DNA of 64,000 bases from Amia ocellicauda (GCF_036373705.1 NC_089858.1:17472249-17536248); one strand, 5' to 3'. Positions 1-13,749 are shown, counted from the first letter of the stretch. Notes: generated by a model from the letters alone, not told the origin. Made by a program: numbers and translations.

Positions 1-132
1 CATCTATTTCCACCTTTAAATTATACACTACAAATACCTGGATTCATGTGCAGAAGTACATAAGAACAGGAGATTATTGAGTCAGCAGGGAACAGGTTTA
101 ATGAAGTATAAAAGTGGTAGCTATAGTGGGAA

Positions 133-138
133 TTTATT
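133..138 (-). promoter_or_regulatory. Candidate nudt21 polyadenylation signal
   Basis: The plus strand reads tttatt here, giving AATAAA on the minus strand about 265 bases past the nudt21 stop. Nothing else gene-like lies between the stop and this site. The true 3' end could also lie outside the window. Confidence 0.5.
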
Positions 139-400
139 TTAAAAAATATTACTGAACGGGGGGGGGGGGGACAAGTCTCACTTCATTCTTTATAACAGTT
201 CACATTTCTTTTTTTGTTTTAATTATGTCAACTAACTTAAAACAAGACGTCTGTATACAGCTGTAACAAAACACTTGAAAGTAAAAAGAAAAGAAAAAAG
301 TTGCACAGAACTCTCTCTCCTCGAGGTTCTGCACGTTCTGAAGCTGCACTCACAGAGACAGCCATCAACCCATCACTGGACACCAGGGACAGCACTGTTC

Positions 401-3758
<3,358 letters not shown>

Positions 3759-4215
3759 GGTTCTCGCAGGTCTATCACTTCCAGCCGGAGGAAAAACAGT
3801 TAAACACAAATAAACCCGTCCACACGGACTTCACGACACGACACACTTCCCCAGACTGCCCTTCCCTAAATCGGAATCAATGGTGTGCAGGTCTGCGGGC
3901 TCGCTTTGAACAACACTCTCCGCTCCGTCCAGCACAAAGTACATCCGGGACAACAAACAACCGACTTCCGTGTTACGACAGACCGTCTGCTTTTACGGCA
4001 CATTTGAGCTTGCTTTACGGCTGCCTTTGACAAACTAATGTTGTTTAAAGCTTTACAGGTTTGAGGCACTAACATGTTATGTTTACTCACCTAAAACGAA
4101 TACTGTTAAACTATTTATTAAACTGTTGTGGGCAGAAATGGATAAAGAAAGAAGCAAGATAAAACATATAATTTTGTTTGTTGGCTAGAATGCACATTTC
4201 CAAAATGGCGCCATT
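3759..4215 (-). promoter_or_regulatory. nudt21: nudt21 5' UTR and promoter region
   Basis: This GC/CpG-richer stretch lies directly upstream of the nudt21 ATG. It contains an ETS-type core (plus strand acttccg at 3964-3970, i.e. CGGAAGT on the gene strand). Further up is a YY1-like CAAAATGGCGCC at 4201-4212, inside the perfect 12-bp palindrome AATGGCGCCATT (4204-4215). These elements are typical of TATA-less housekeeping promoters. The transcription start is not determined. Confidence 0.6.
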
Positions 4216-5130
4216 CCGAATTTAGCATAGGGGTGAGGATTATAATTTTGATTCGTGTTAGTAAACAACACTTTCAGTATATCGGAGAGTTTATTCCGAT
4301 ATATCAGTATCCTATATAATAATATTTTATGACTGACTTCAATAGGATCAAGTAAAGTCTCCATAACAACAGGAATGACATGCTTTTTTCAAATAAATAT
4401 GAGATACAGTGATTGTTAAAATGCACTGTAGCTATATATTATACCTATACATTGTTTTGAAGTTGTTACCTAATTTCCATATGGTCTGTTAAAGACCCTT
4501 AGGACTGGCGGGCTGACACCCCCTCTGCAGGTTAAATGCGGTAACGCAGGAGTACATTCCCATCCGTATCATTGGAACCACTTGGGTTTGAAATGTATTT
4601 TACTGTTAAAACAATTTTCTGTTAATTCACATTCATACTGGTTGTTAATTTGGTGTTTAGTGCAATAAAGCAATAATCAATGATCCAACATGTTTGTGTG
4701 TGCACTTTAGTCTGGTACACAATCAGGCTGTAACGGACAGACAGACAATGAAATCATAGACCTGAGGGACTTAAACCTGTCGATTATAAGTGCATTACTT
4801 ATAATGCATTGAAATGTATGGTTTTCTGTTGCATCCTGTAATTATGGGGTCAAAGGTGTGTATGTGTGAGGAGGGGGGGGGGTGTCTTTCAGACTGTTGT
4901 TAAGAAATTAATTATTTAAAATTATTGTGTCTGTGAATACAGATATACATCCATACATAATAGTATTAGGAAGCAGAAATGCTTTTCTTTCAAACACAAT
5001 ATGAATATTATCTTGTCAATCACTCCCACAAAGGTGAAGGTGTCTAACTCCTCCCCAGAACTGCAAGAAAATCCAGTACTGAAAAGCTTTTGTTTTCAGT
5101 CCAGGAAAGAAAAACTCACACAAACACAGG
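4216..5130. other. Intergenic, AT-rich, no gene seen
   Basis: The stretch is AT-rich with short poly-purine tracts and a G-run near 4871-4881. I see no exon, RNA gene or recognised repeat. In mammals nudt21 is head-to-head with OGFOD1, but no OGFOD1-like exon is visible on the plus strand here. Confidence 0.5.
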
Positions 5131-5283
5131 ATGATTACATTGGCCTGTCTGGCCAATGCACAGTCAAAACTGAAGTTTGAAAACGTTTACTTGTTAGGTG
5201 ATATTTTATATTTTGTGATTGGCAGTGGTTTGGAGTTTTGCTTTGGACCAAGACTTAGTTTCACTGTGTATGAAGAGAAAGGA

Positions 5284-5455
5284 CTTTCCAAATTCAGGCA
5301 CTGCTTTATGTCAGAACAACTGCGATTATGTCAGCCTGCTGAACCAGCTGGAGATTGCTGACAATTTGACACTCCTGTGGACTCGACCAATGCTGGACTG
5401 GAGGCAGCCCACCCATGTGACCATGGACCTAGTGGTGGACAACATAATTCAGCTG
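5284..5455 (+). pseudogene. Cys-loop receptor relic: N-terminal ligand-domain exon
   Basis: The open frame reads CQNNCDYVSLLNQLEIADNL and then WTRPMLDWRQPTHVTMDL, ending IIQL before the donor GTGAGG. The pattern RP..(D/N)W..PT.V..D is a hallmark of 5-HT3/nicotinic receptors. The 5' boundary is uncertain. Confidence 0.7.
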
Positions 5456-5833
5456 GTGAGGCTTCTCACCAGCATAATCGATATCTCTCAGATTAATAAC
5501 TTGAAGTACATATTTAAATTAAAATAACAGATTGAAGCTAATTAATCCATCTGTGTGGGTAGATTTCTTGATCTCTCCCTTTTCCTGTAGGGACACAGAC
5601 ACTTCAGAGATCCAAAAAAGGGGGTGAAAGGTTTTTAGATCTGAGCTATAGGGCATGAACCTTCTGCTGTCTTACCATGACTTGACCTGTCTTAATTGCA
5701 GAATGGAAAATCGCAGACCCTAATCTCCATGTTTTGGTTTCAATTGGTGTGTCATTCTTAGACCAGCATACACAATTTATTTATACACAGTTTTGTTTTT
5801 TTTGTATGATGATGTGAATTTTTTTACTTCTAG

Positions 5834-5943
5834 ACATGGAAAAACAGCCTCATTTCCTGGAACTCAGAACAATTCTGGGGAAATGAATTTATTTTTATAC
5901 CATCAGGCAAGCTTTGGTTATTGGACGTATATTTGTATGAATT
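5834..5943 (+). pseudogene. Cys-loop receptor relic: 110-nt exon
   Basis: Acceptor ACTTCTAG and donor ATT|GTAAGT bound exactly 110 nt. The exon encodes WKNSLISWNSEQFWGNEF and SGKLWLLDVYLYEL, matching the family's conserved W.P.F...D.L segment. It is individually intact. Confidence 0.75.
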
Positions 5944-6143
5944 GTAAGTATGACTGCAAATAAACAGATCAATAATTTGATTGTGTCGAGGAGTTGAAAT
6001 GAAAACCAGCTTTTACATTTCTCGTACTTGTGTGTTTAACTACAAGGTTACACTTTAAATAAAAGTCCAAACCTTTTTATTGTTTCAGTTACCATTGACC
6101 TAATTTGAACTAATCCAAAGATTATTATATTTTTCTCCCCCAG

Positions 6144-6297
6144 AATTGATCAGGATGTCTCTCCATCAATAGACTTCATAGGAATATACAGTGACGGTAC
6201 AATCCTTTGGGGTAAGCCTCAGAGAGCGGTGACCACTACAAATTCCCCTTCGATACTCAGCATTGCTTCATTACCTTTGGTCCTTATCTGCATGATC
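6144..6297 (+). pseudogene. Cys-loop receptor relic: Cys-loop exon with frameshifting deletion
   Basis: Acceptor TTTCTCCCCCAG starts the exon. It reads IDQDVSPSIDFIGIYSDG to KPQRAV, then loses frame, and resumes as YKFPFDTQHCFITFGP up to the donor GTAAGT. The exon is 154 nt against the 170 nt I recall for this family exon, consistent with a 16-nt deletion that took out the first Cys of the loop. Confidence 0.75.
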
Positions 6298-6881
6298 GTA
6301 AGTTTACTTCATTGATACAATTTATCCCCTTTCTCACTTTTTTATCAGTTTGGTTGCAGTAAGAAGAAACATGAACTCCCCACATTTCTAAAATAGGAAG
6401 TGTAGTCATATACTATATGTACTAAAAACGTTAATACAGAATCCTATTGCTCTGGAATGTTTCTGATTTATTATTATTATTAACAGCATAATAATGAATA
6501 ATATACAACATTGCATACACTAGTCTGGGAGGTTCTTTAAACATCTTAAGAACCGAATGCTGTGGTAGAGCGAGTCGTGTTTGGTAAGATCACAAAAGGG
6601 ATAACTGCCAAAAGTGTGCCAGACGCTGTTTATGACACTTCACGTATGACTTTAGTGAATTTATATTGTGCCTCATCTGAGCTTATCAATAATTTCAAAC
6701 AGTCTGAGATTCATTGGTTCATCAATAATCATTTAATCTAGTACCGGGTCACAGTGTGCCTGACCCAGTGGGTACCACTTGGTGCCGAAAGAAAAGTGAT
6801 CAAAACAAGTCCATTGAGTTCCCTCTCTCTCCGTATCTATCCATCTCTCTGCCCTGTTGTTTTGCAATTTCCTTCTTTCAG

Positions 6882-7070
6882 ATCATCTTAAAAAGGAGGA
6901 GTGACCTGTACGTCATCAACCTCATAGTGCCCACAGACCTGCTGATCTTTGTGGATCTGTTCAACATGTTCATCCCTGAACGACCAGCTCCCGGGCACTT
7001 GGACCACTCCTGTGCTGGGCGAGACCAAAAACACCAGGCCACGCGCTCTCTCTCTGCAGCTGGCAGTGCA
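6882..7070 (+). pseudogene. Cys-loop receptor relic: TM1/TM2 exon with deletion
   Basis: After the pyrimidine-rich acceptor CTTTCAG the frame reads IILKRRSDLYVINLIVP and continues to FNMFIP, the TM1 helix. The next bases in a shifted frame read NDQLPGTWTTPVLG, the normal end of the TM2 region. The whole pore-lining stretch between them is missing. TM3 is not recognisable. Confidence 0.7.
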
Positions 7071-7115
7071 CTGAAAGCTAAGGTCTCCCAAACACTTCTA
7101 TGCACAATTTTTTAG

Positions 7116-7734
7116 GGACACCACCAGTTGACACCACCTTCCCCAAGCCCCACAAAACATTTATGAATACAGTGCTGGCTTTGTCCTTGTGAACAGTGAG
7201 ACTCCCTCCCTCGCAGATGCATTACATATAATTCTGTGTCATCCTTAACACTGTCAATAAGGTTACTATACAATAGAGCAGGCTTTTACAAACTGTCTCA
7301 GTTTGAGGCTCATGTTGAATAAATATCACTGTACAATTGTTCTTTATTGCATTATTATTTTGTTGTGTATTATACTGTTTTGGAGAATGATTTATGATCA
7401 TTTGTTAGTTTTCACTTTTAAAGCACTATATTTACATGTAAGTTTGGAATAATCGCTAATTATACAGCAAAGTACAGATGCTGCAGCAATACAGAAGTAG
7501 CTATATTTAAATATTTAAAAACTGATGTAACAAATAATTATCTGTGTGAGGAAACTGTTGCAACTTCCTTTTCATCCACATCTGATACTAAAATGTCTGT
7601 CATTTTGCTTTGTGGTGTTATTAATATAACAATGGCAGTGCACATATCTAAGAATACATTTCTCCAACTCCATAACAAAATGTGTGTGTGTGTGTGTGTA
7701 TATAGACGAGTGACAAATTAAAGGAAAAACCTGA
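7116..7734. other. AT-rich intergenic stretch with short (GT)n
   Basis: No exon is seen. A (TG)n tract at 7681-7699 precedes the LINE tail. This was probably the downstream intron of the dead receptor gene before transposon insertion (inference). Confidence 0.4.
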
Positions 7735-7735
7735 C

Positions 7736-8150
7736 TAAATGAGTGAAGGAATATAGTGAATGCAGATGCCTCCACTGCATGATATTTGATTCAAGTCTTC
7801 AAAATCATGAAAGGCATCGACCACATCAAACCAGAGGAGCTTTTCCAGATCAGCAGGGACACACGGACCCGGGGACACTAATGGAAATTGGGCTTCAAGG
7901 CATTCAAGATGGAAAACAGGAGACACTTCTTCACACAGAGAGGCGTCACAATCTGAACAAACTCCCCAGCGATGTGGTTGAAGCTGAAAATTTGGGAACA
8001 TTTAAAAATAGACTGGATAGGATCCTTGGATCACTCAGTTATTAATGGACACCAAATGAGCACGATGGGTCGAATAGCCTCCTCTCGATTGGACACTTTC
8101 TTATGTTCTTCATATGTTCTTATGATACAATTAAGCAATTAACATCCTAT
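7736..8150 (+). repeat. Non-LTR retrotransposon 3' fragment (LINE tail)
   Basis: The plus strand carries broken reading frames resembling the C-terminal end of a LINE reverse transcriptase: IMKGIDHIKPEELFQISRDT, a tryptophan-containing WKLGFKAF, then LPSDVVEAENLGTFKNRLDR. It ends with LGSLSY-stop and a non-coding tail (caccaaatgagcacgatggg). Stops and frameshifts interrupt it. I recognise this tail as a very common interspersed repeat in non-teleost ray-finned fish transcripts; its exact class was not established. Confidence 0.7.
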
Positions 8151-8164
8151 CATGCTCTGTGACA

Positions 8165-9125
8165 TGAATAAAAATGCTGAGCAGGACCAGTTGACCTCGA
8201 TTTTGGATCAAGATGGCAGTGCATAACCCTTCATTACAAAGACAAATGCACATTTGAGAGTTCAGTGGTGCAAAAAACATAGTCACTGGTCTACAGAGAT
8301 GTGGAAAAAAGTGATATGGTTAGATGAGTCATCCTTCACCATATTCTTCACCATAAGTGGGTGAGTGCATGTGTAGCGACACCAAGAGAGCAGTACAGGC
8401 CTGACTGCTTGACCCCTACAGTGTGGGGGGTCCGGAGGCTCTGTTATGCTGTGGGGGGCATTTTCCTGGAATGGTTTGGGTCCACTTGTCCTCTTAGAGC
8501 AGGGGTTCCCAATGTTTGGTGATGGAGGGCCAATTTCCAGAGGTTGCATGGGATGGAGGGCTGCAGTAGAAAATGAACCACCAATTTTATTTCCTATACA
8601 TTTCTGTTAGGGAACATTTATTAACTTTAATTGTTGTTTTATTATTTTCTCCCAAATTACAAGTGCAATTTGTAAACAGAAAATTGTCATTAGAAAAGCT
8701 TCAGAATAGGGTGGTTGAAGTTTGGCTTTGGGGGGGCGCACCAAACATCCTCGAGGGCCGCACTTTGGGAACTCCTGCCTAAGAGGGAAGTTATTCTGAG
8801 TGATCACCTTTATCCTATGGTGAAACATTTCTATCCGGATGGGAGTGGCCTCTTCCAGGATGACAATGTCCCCAACCACAGGGCACAAGGGCTCACTGAA
8901 TGGTTTGATGAGTATGAAAATTATGTGAATCATATGCTATGGCCTTCGCAGTCGCCAGATCTCAACCCAGTTGAACACCTATGGGAGATTTTGGACTGAT
9001 GTGTTAGACAGCGTCCACCACCATCATCAAAACACCAAATGAGGGAATATCTGGAGGGAATATCCCTCCAGTAGAGTTCCAGAAATTCACCCCTCACCAA
9101 GTGGCATAGAGGACCCCATCACTCT
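8165..9125 (+). mobile_element. Tc1/mariner-type element relic, transposase broken
   Basis: Frames on the plus strand read GGSGGSVMLWGAFSWNGLGP, then after an insertion DGSGLFQDDNVPNHRAQGLT and [16 protein letters not shown]. This is the second Asp and the final Glu of the DDE catalytic triad of Tc1-like transposases. The N-terminal half is missing or decayed and there are several stops. A 278-bp MITE at 8500-8777 splits it. It is dead. Confidence 0.85.
8500..8777. mobile_element. hAT-like non-autonomous element (MITE) nested in the Tc1 relic
   Basis: The ends form an imperfect terminal inverted repeat: caggggttcccaa at the left and ttgggaactcctg at the right, 16 of 20 end bases matching. 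They are flanked by related 8-bp copies, tcttagag (8492-8499) and cctaagag (8778-8785), as expected for hAT target duplications. Removing the insert plus one 8-mer restores the Tc1 frame VLLEGK. No transposase is encoded inside. Confidence 0.75.
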
Positions 9126-9480
9126 CACCTTCACAGGTGAGTGGATTCTGTTCTGGGGGCATTGCTTTTAGACCCACGGGGCTTGACCCTGGTCCTGAGA
9201 ATCCACTGTCCAGCTGGTTTTAATTTCAACAAAGTTCTCAATTGCTAAATCGAACCCTTAACTGGACTAACAAAAGTTGGTCAATGCAGGTGCCTAATAT
9301 AATTTTAAATTTAATTTGAAATCTCCAGCTGTTTCAACTCATTAAAGTGCACTGATTGAGCAAATTGTTAGTTCAGTTAATGGCGCACTATTTAACTTGA
9401 AACACTCTGAGAAGACTTGTATTAATTAATACACAGAATGATAGGTATGGATGGTGTGTTGAAGCAAAGTTCTTCTTGAC
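9126..9480. repeat. Probable interspersed repeat (gaccctggtcctgagaatcc family)
   Basis: The segment beginning near 9184 (gaccctggtcctgagaatccactgtccagctggttttaatttc) resembles a repeat seen repeatedly in fish genomes, with a tail on the theme caattgctaaatcgaaccctta. I recognise the pattern but not a named family. No coding content. Confidence 0.45.
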
Positions 9481-9539
9481 TGCACACAGTTTCAGCAACT
9501 AGAATCAAAACAACCCTTCCTTCACTCTCTCTTTATATA

Positions 9540-10516
9540 TATACATAACTACATAACATTATGACCACTGACAGATGAATAACACTGATAATCTCATTGT
9601 CATGGCACCTGTCATGGGTGGGATATATTAGGCAGCAAGTGAACATTTTGTCCTCAAAGTTGATGTGTTAGAAGCAGGAAAAATGGGCAGCATAAGGATC
9701 TGAGTGACTTTGACAAGGGCCAAATTGTGATGGCTAGACGACTGGGTCAGAGCATCTCCAAAACTGCAGCTCTTGTGGGGTGTTCCCGGTCTGCAGTGGT
9801 CAGTACCTATCAAAAGTGGTCCAAGGAAGGAAAAGCGGTGAACCGGCGATAGGGTCATGGCCGGCCAAGACTCATTGATGCACGTGGGGAGCGAAGGCTG
9901 GCTCGTGTGGTCCAATCCAACAGACGAGCTACTGTAGCTCAAATTGCTGAAAAAGTGAATGCTGGTTCTGATAGAAAGGTGTCAGAACACACAGTGCGTC
10001 GCAGTTTGTTGCGTATGGGGCTGCGTAGCCGCAGACCAGTCAGGGTGCCCATGCTGACCCCTGTCCACTGCCGAACGCGCCTACAATGGGCACGTGAGCA
10101 TCAGAACTGGACCACGGAGCAATGGAAGAAGGTGGCCTGGTCTGATGAATCACATTTTCTTTTACATCACGTGGATGGCCGGGTGTGTGTGCGTTGCTTA
10201 CCTGGAGAACACATGGCACCAGGATGCACTATGGGAAGAAGGCAAGCCGGCGGAGGCAGTGTGATGCTTTGGGCAATGTTCTTCTGGGAAACCTTGGGTC
10301 CTGCCATTCATGTGGATGTTACTTTGACACATACCACCTACCTAAGCATTGTTGCAGACCATGTACACCCTTTCATGGAAACGGTATTCCTTGATGGCAT
10401 TGGCCTCTTTCAGCAGGAAAATGCACCCTGCCACAAAGCAAAAATTGTTCAGGAATGGTTTGAGGAACACAACAACGAGTTCAAGGTGTTGACTTGACCT
10501 CCAAATTCCCCAGATC
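9540..10516 (+). mobile_element. Second Tc1-like element relic with near-complete transposase
   Basis: The transposase begins about 9683, where a one-base loss shifts the frame after MGS. It continues [20 protein letters not shown] (helix-turn-helix region), has an in-frame stop near 9850, then stays open from 9907 to 10497. The open part has the Arg-rich linker, WSDESHF (first catalytic Asp) and LFQQENAPCHKAK, where the usual QQDNAPCH Asp is replaced by Glu. It stops just before the SPDLN..EHLW block and is cut off at about 10516. It is inactive. Confidence 0.85.
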
Positions 10517-11395
10517 TCAGCAGATGAAATACCCATCATGCTTACTTCCCTTCACAATCGGAAGATGTCCAGCAGTGCCATCAGCTCAGAATTGACAGAA
10601 AATATTGGGACCCTGGTACACCCATCTACTGTCCAAAGAAATCTGGTCAGACATTGCCTTTGTGGAAGTCTTGCGGCCAAAAAGCCATACCTCCGACATG
10701 GCAAAAAGGCCAAGCGACTCAACTATGCACAAAAACACAGGAACTGGGGTGCAGAAAAATGCCAGCAGGTGCTGACGAGTCAAAATTTGAAATATTTGGC
10801 TGTAGCAAAAGGCAGTTTGTTTGCAGTGGTACTCGAATGAGTGTCTGCAGGCAACAGTGAAGCATGGTGGAGGTTCCTTGCAGGTTTGGGGCAGCATTTC
10901 TGCAAATGGAGTTGGGGATTTGTTCAGAATGAATGGTCTCCTCAATGCTGAGAAGTACAGGCAGATACTTATCCATCAAGCAATACCATCAGGGAGGCAT
11001 CTGATTGGCCCCAAAGTTATTCTGCAGCATGACAACCATCCCCCTGGTATGGCCCCCACAAAGCCCTGATCTCAACATCCAGTCTGTCTGGGATTACATG
11101 AAGAGAGAGAAGCAACTGAGGCTGCCTAAATCCACAGACGAACTGTGGTTGGTTATCCAAGATATTTGGGTCAACCTACCTTCCGTGTTCGTTCAAAAAC
11201 TCTGTGCAAGTGTACCTAGAAGAATTGATTAATTGAAAGCAAAATATTGATTTGATGTAGATTTTTCTTCTATTCACTCACTTTGCATTTAGTTAATTGA
11301 TCAATATAATCTATTAACATGTCTATTTTTGAAAGCATTCTTACTTTACAGCATTTTTTCACACCTGCCTAAAACTTCTGCGCAGTATTGTGTAT
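10517..11395 (+). mobile_element. Third Tc1-like element relic, different subfamily
   Basis: The frames read NRKMSSSAISSELTENIG (N-terminal HTH), RHGKKAKRLNYAQKHRNW, DESKFEIFG (first catalytic Asp), VKHGGGSLQVWGSISANGVG, HDNHP (second Asp region) and PDLNIQSVWDYMKREKQL (third position; usual E replaced by Q). It closes with VPRRID. Several frameshifts break it. The 3' end (aaacttctgcgcagtattgtgtatata, 11369-11395) resembles a Tc1 terminal repeat ending at TA. Sequence is clearly unlike the element just upstream. Confidence 0.82.
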
Positions 11396-11606
11396 ATATA
11401 TAATTTAAAGGATATACCAACATTATCAAAGTTGTAACAGTCTGATATATTGACACCCTCTGTCAACCTCTGACATGTAGGTGCAAAGTAATAATACATA
11501 AATAACTGTGCAAGCCTCTACAGTTACAGGATGACGTTTTCCCAGAGAATATGGTCACATTCTGCTGAATCTTCCAGATGTGAGCAAGGCCACACCGCCA
11601 GGGGTC

Positions 11607-11747
11607 TCTGTGAGCAAGGAGAGAGGACAGCAGTGGAGTGTGGAGCTGCAGGTACTCGCCAGCCTGCAGGGGGAGGTGGCACAGTTCAGGGGTCTCCTGG
11701 CCCAGCAAGAAGACTGGCGCAATCTGAGATATCTGAAAGTTGTATGA
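11607..11747 (+). pseudogene. Possible last-exon relic of the Cys-loop receptor (MA helix)
   Basis: A 46-codon open frame reads RGQQWSVELQVLASLQGE and VAQFRGLLAQQEDWRNL before a stop. The Leu/Gln-rich amphipathic stretch ending in a W resembles the intracellular helix that precedes TM4 in 5-HT3-like receptors. It is on the same strand as the pseudogene at 5.2-7.1 kb and nothing else nearby explains it. No TM4 follows. This link is inference; it could be chance. Confidence 0.35.
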
Positions 11748-11989
11748 AGTGGCTCTGCGCTTGAGTCCTCGGTTACGATACTGTACACCCTGTCTATGAG
11801 GGCTTAATTGCATATTTCACATGTGTTTCTAAGTAATCAGGAAACAAAGGTAGGAAAACAGAAATGGTTGTAAATAGTATGGCTGCTGCAGGTTGTAAAA
11901 TCAGATCTAAATGTCACTGGGGGAATACAAATGGTGAAAGATGCAGGAGCTTGTTCTAGGTACAGTGCCAGTATCATAATTCTGCTAAC

Positions 11990-12056
11990 ACTGCATTTAT
12001 TATTATTATTATTTTTATTTCTTGGCAGACACCCATATCCAGGGTGACTTACAACA
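11990..12056 (-). repeat. SINE tail fragment
   Basis: Read on the minus strand this is ttgtaagtcaccctggatatgggtgtctgccaagaaat followed by an (ATA)n tail. It is the 3' end of the SINE family also present at 36484-36650. Confidence 0.65.
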
Positions 12057-13749
12057 TAAAGTATGCATCCTTCTGAGAGGAGTGCTGGGATGCCTTGAGG
12101 GTATAGACTGTCCTTTGAAAAGCACTATTATCACTAGTGACTCCAGCATAGAGAAGTGGCATACATTGTGTGTGTGTTGTTGCACTAATACGAACTTCAG
12201 CAGGTGTGAAATGGGCATGGCATGTCTCACATCAGCAGCCGACTCGTGCTGCACTTTGGAGTGGTGCTGTTGCAGTCTCTGCCTCTGGGTGGCAGTCCAC
12301 GCTGGCACTGTCATATGTTTTATAGGGTTTTATAGGCAGTTAATAAACAAATAGAATAATAAAATGTATTGTGTGACTTTTTACATATTCATTTGCTATT
12401 TTTCCCCATTTCCTAGTAAATGCATTTTATAAGATTTGTCATGTAATGTTATCAGATTTATATAGACATTTATAAATATCATCAGCACCAGCCCATGTCC
12501 ATCCACTACTGGATGTCACACCTACAAAATGTATTATTATATGCCCATATTTTAAGTGATCATCTTTTTCAATCTCTTGGCATCTTCCTTTGTCCATTTT
12601 AACATTACATGTTCTTTTGCTTATTCAATTCTTTTTCAGTCGCTTCTTGTTATCCCATGCAGAAATATTTCCATGTTGTCCAGAGTTTCTGTAACATTTT
12701 TACATTTACTAACCAGGTTGTGAATTTAATTGATTTAAATATGTGTGCGGACGCTCCGGTGGAGACCTGGCTCTCTGGCAATTATGTGAATTCTCCCAAA
12801 CACCAAATATAAATATAATCTATAAATTACTGTCTGTCAAATACATTGTCTGGCCCAGTGTGCTAATAAAGAAGGAATAGGCCACCTTAAATAGGACATG
12901 GCTTTCCTGTTTATTGGTCACACTGGTATGTTTTGTCTACAGCATTTCTGTGTATTGTAGCAGGTTGGGGGGCCCGTCGCCAAAAAGGGCTTGTAAGTAG
13001 GCGGGGTCTGGTCTTGAAACATACAGTAGGGAGGCAGGCAGAGGGTACAAAACAGGCTCACTGCTGTTTTATTGTTTCCCTCAGTGGCGGCACAGTGTGA
13101 ACAATAAACAATACAAAACCTAGTTCTGTTCGAGCACTAACTAAACATATATAGTCCACAACTACAGACAAAATATTAATACTAATAACAGTAAATGTCC
13201 AGGTCGGCAGGGTGGGTCTCCTCTGCTGAAAGAACCGCCCTGACCCCAGCCTTGCCTCTCATACTGCCACAGTATTCAGTATAAAGCCATGGCAATTGGG
13301 CAGTAATTGAAATAACTTTGTTTTTAATTGCAATTGTTATGTATGTGTAAGGTTTCACTACCAGAGTATCGTGCTGGTGAACAGGAATGAGCTGTGATAG
13401 TGTCTTTATTCTTCATTCTGGTCCTGGATTGTGCTGGAGGAAACAGAAAGCAACAGCAGAACCCAAGCAAATTTGCATTGCTTGCTTACTCATGTTGTTG
13501 TTATAATTGAATCATGCTTCTGAAAATTATATTATTGACTATATGAGATATATTAGAAAAAGCAAGTGAGATGGAATATGTATGTATTATTCAATCAGTG
13601 ATATAGTGCCCTCTGCTAAGCTGATGATGTTGCAATAATGTTGACTACTGCACAGCATGGTCTGCAGGCAATAAAAAAAGAGTAAACTGTATGCGGTTCA
13701 GATAGCACATTTTAAAAGACGCTGCCTTTCCCTTTTGATAGCTGTCAGG
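12057..13749. other. Intergenic, no clear gene
   Basis: The 5' part is AT-rich without exons. The segment 12960-13270 is more GC-rich (from gttggggggcccgtcgccaaaaag) and looks like part of an unrecognised interspersed element. The last 30 bases form a plausible splice acceptor for the GPCR gene (tttcccttttgatag at about 13726-13740). Confidence 0.4.

Larger units (their letters stand above)
5219..7115 (+). pseudogene. 5-HT3-like Cys-loop receptor pseudogene (disrupted exons)
   Basis: Four exon remnants in order match a fish 5-HT3-like pentameric ligand-gated channel. The first (to 5455) reads RPMLDWRQPTHVTMDL. The second (5834-5943) is 110 nt, as in the conserved family exon, with ISWNSEQFWGNEFIFIPSGK. 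The third (6144-6297) reads SPSIDFIGIYSDGTILWGKP then, in another frame, FPFDTQHCFITFGPYLHD. The fourth (from 6882) reads LKRRSDLYVINLIVP (TM1) then, in another frame, DQLPGTWTTPVLG. Splice sites remain recognisable. Two frameshifting deletions remove the first Cys of the Cys loop and most of TM2 (the pore helix). I could not find the short 45-nt exon or the exon before TM1. An intact gene would make a serotonin- or other small-ligand-gated cation channel; this copy cannot. It could instead be a ZACN-like relative. Confidence 0.8.

Noticed and set aside
13735..13749. Upstream extension of the GPCR frame by five codons
   Set aside because: It begins with TTG and crosses a likely splice acceptor; the ATG at 13750 is the sensible start.
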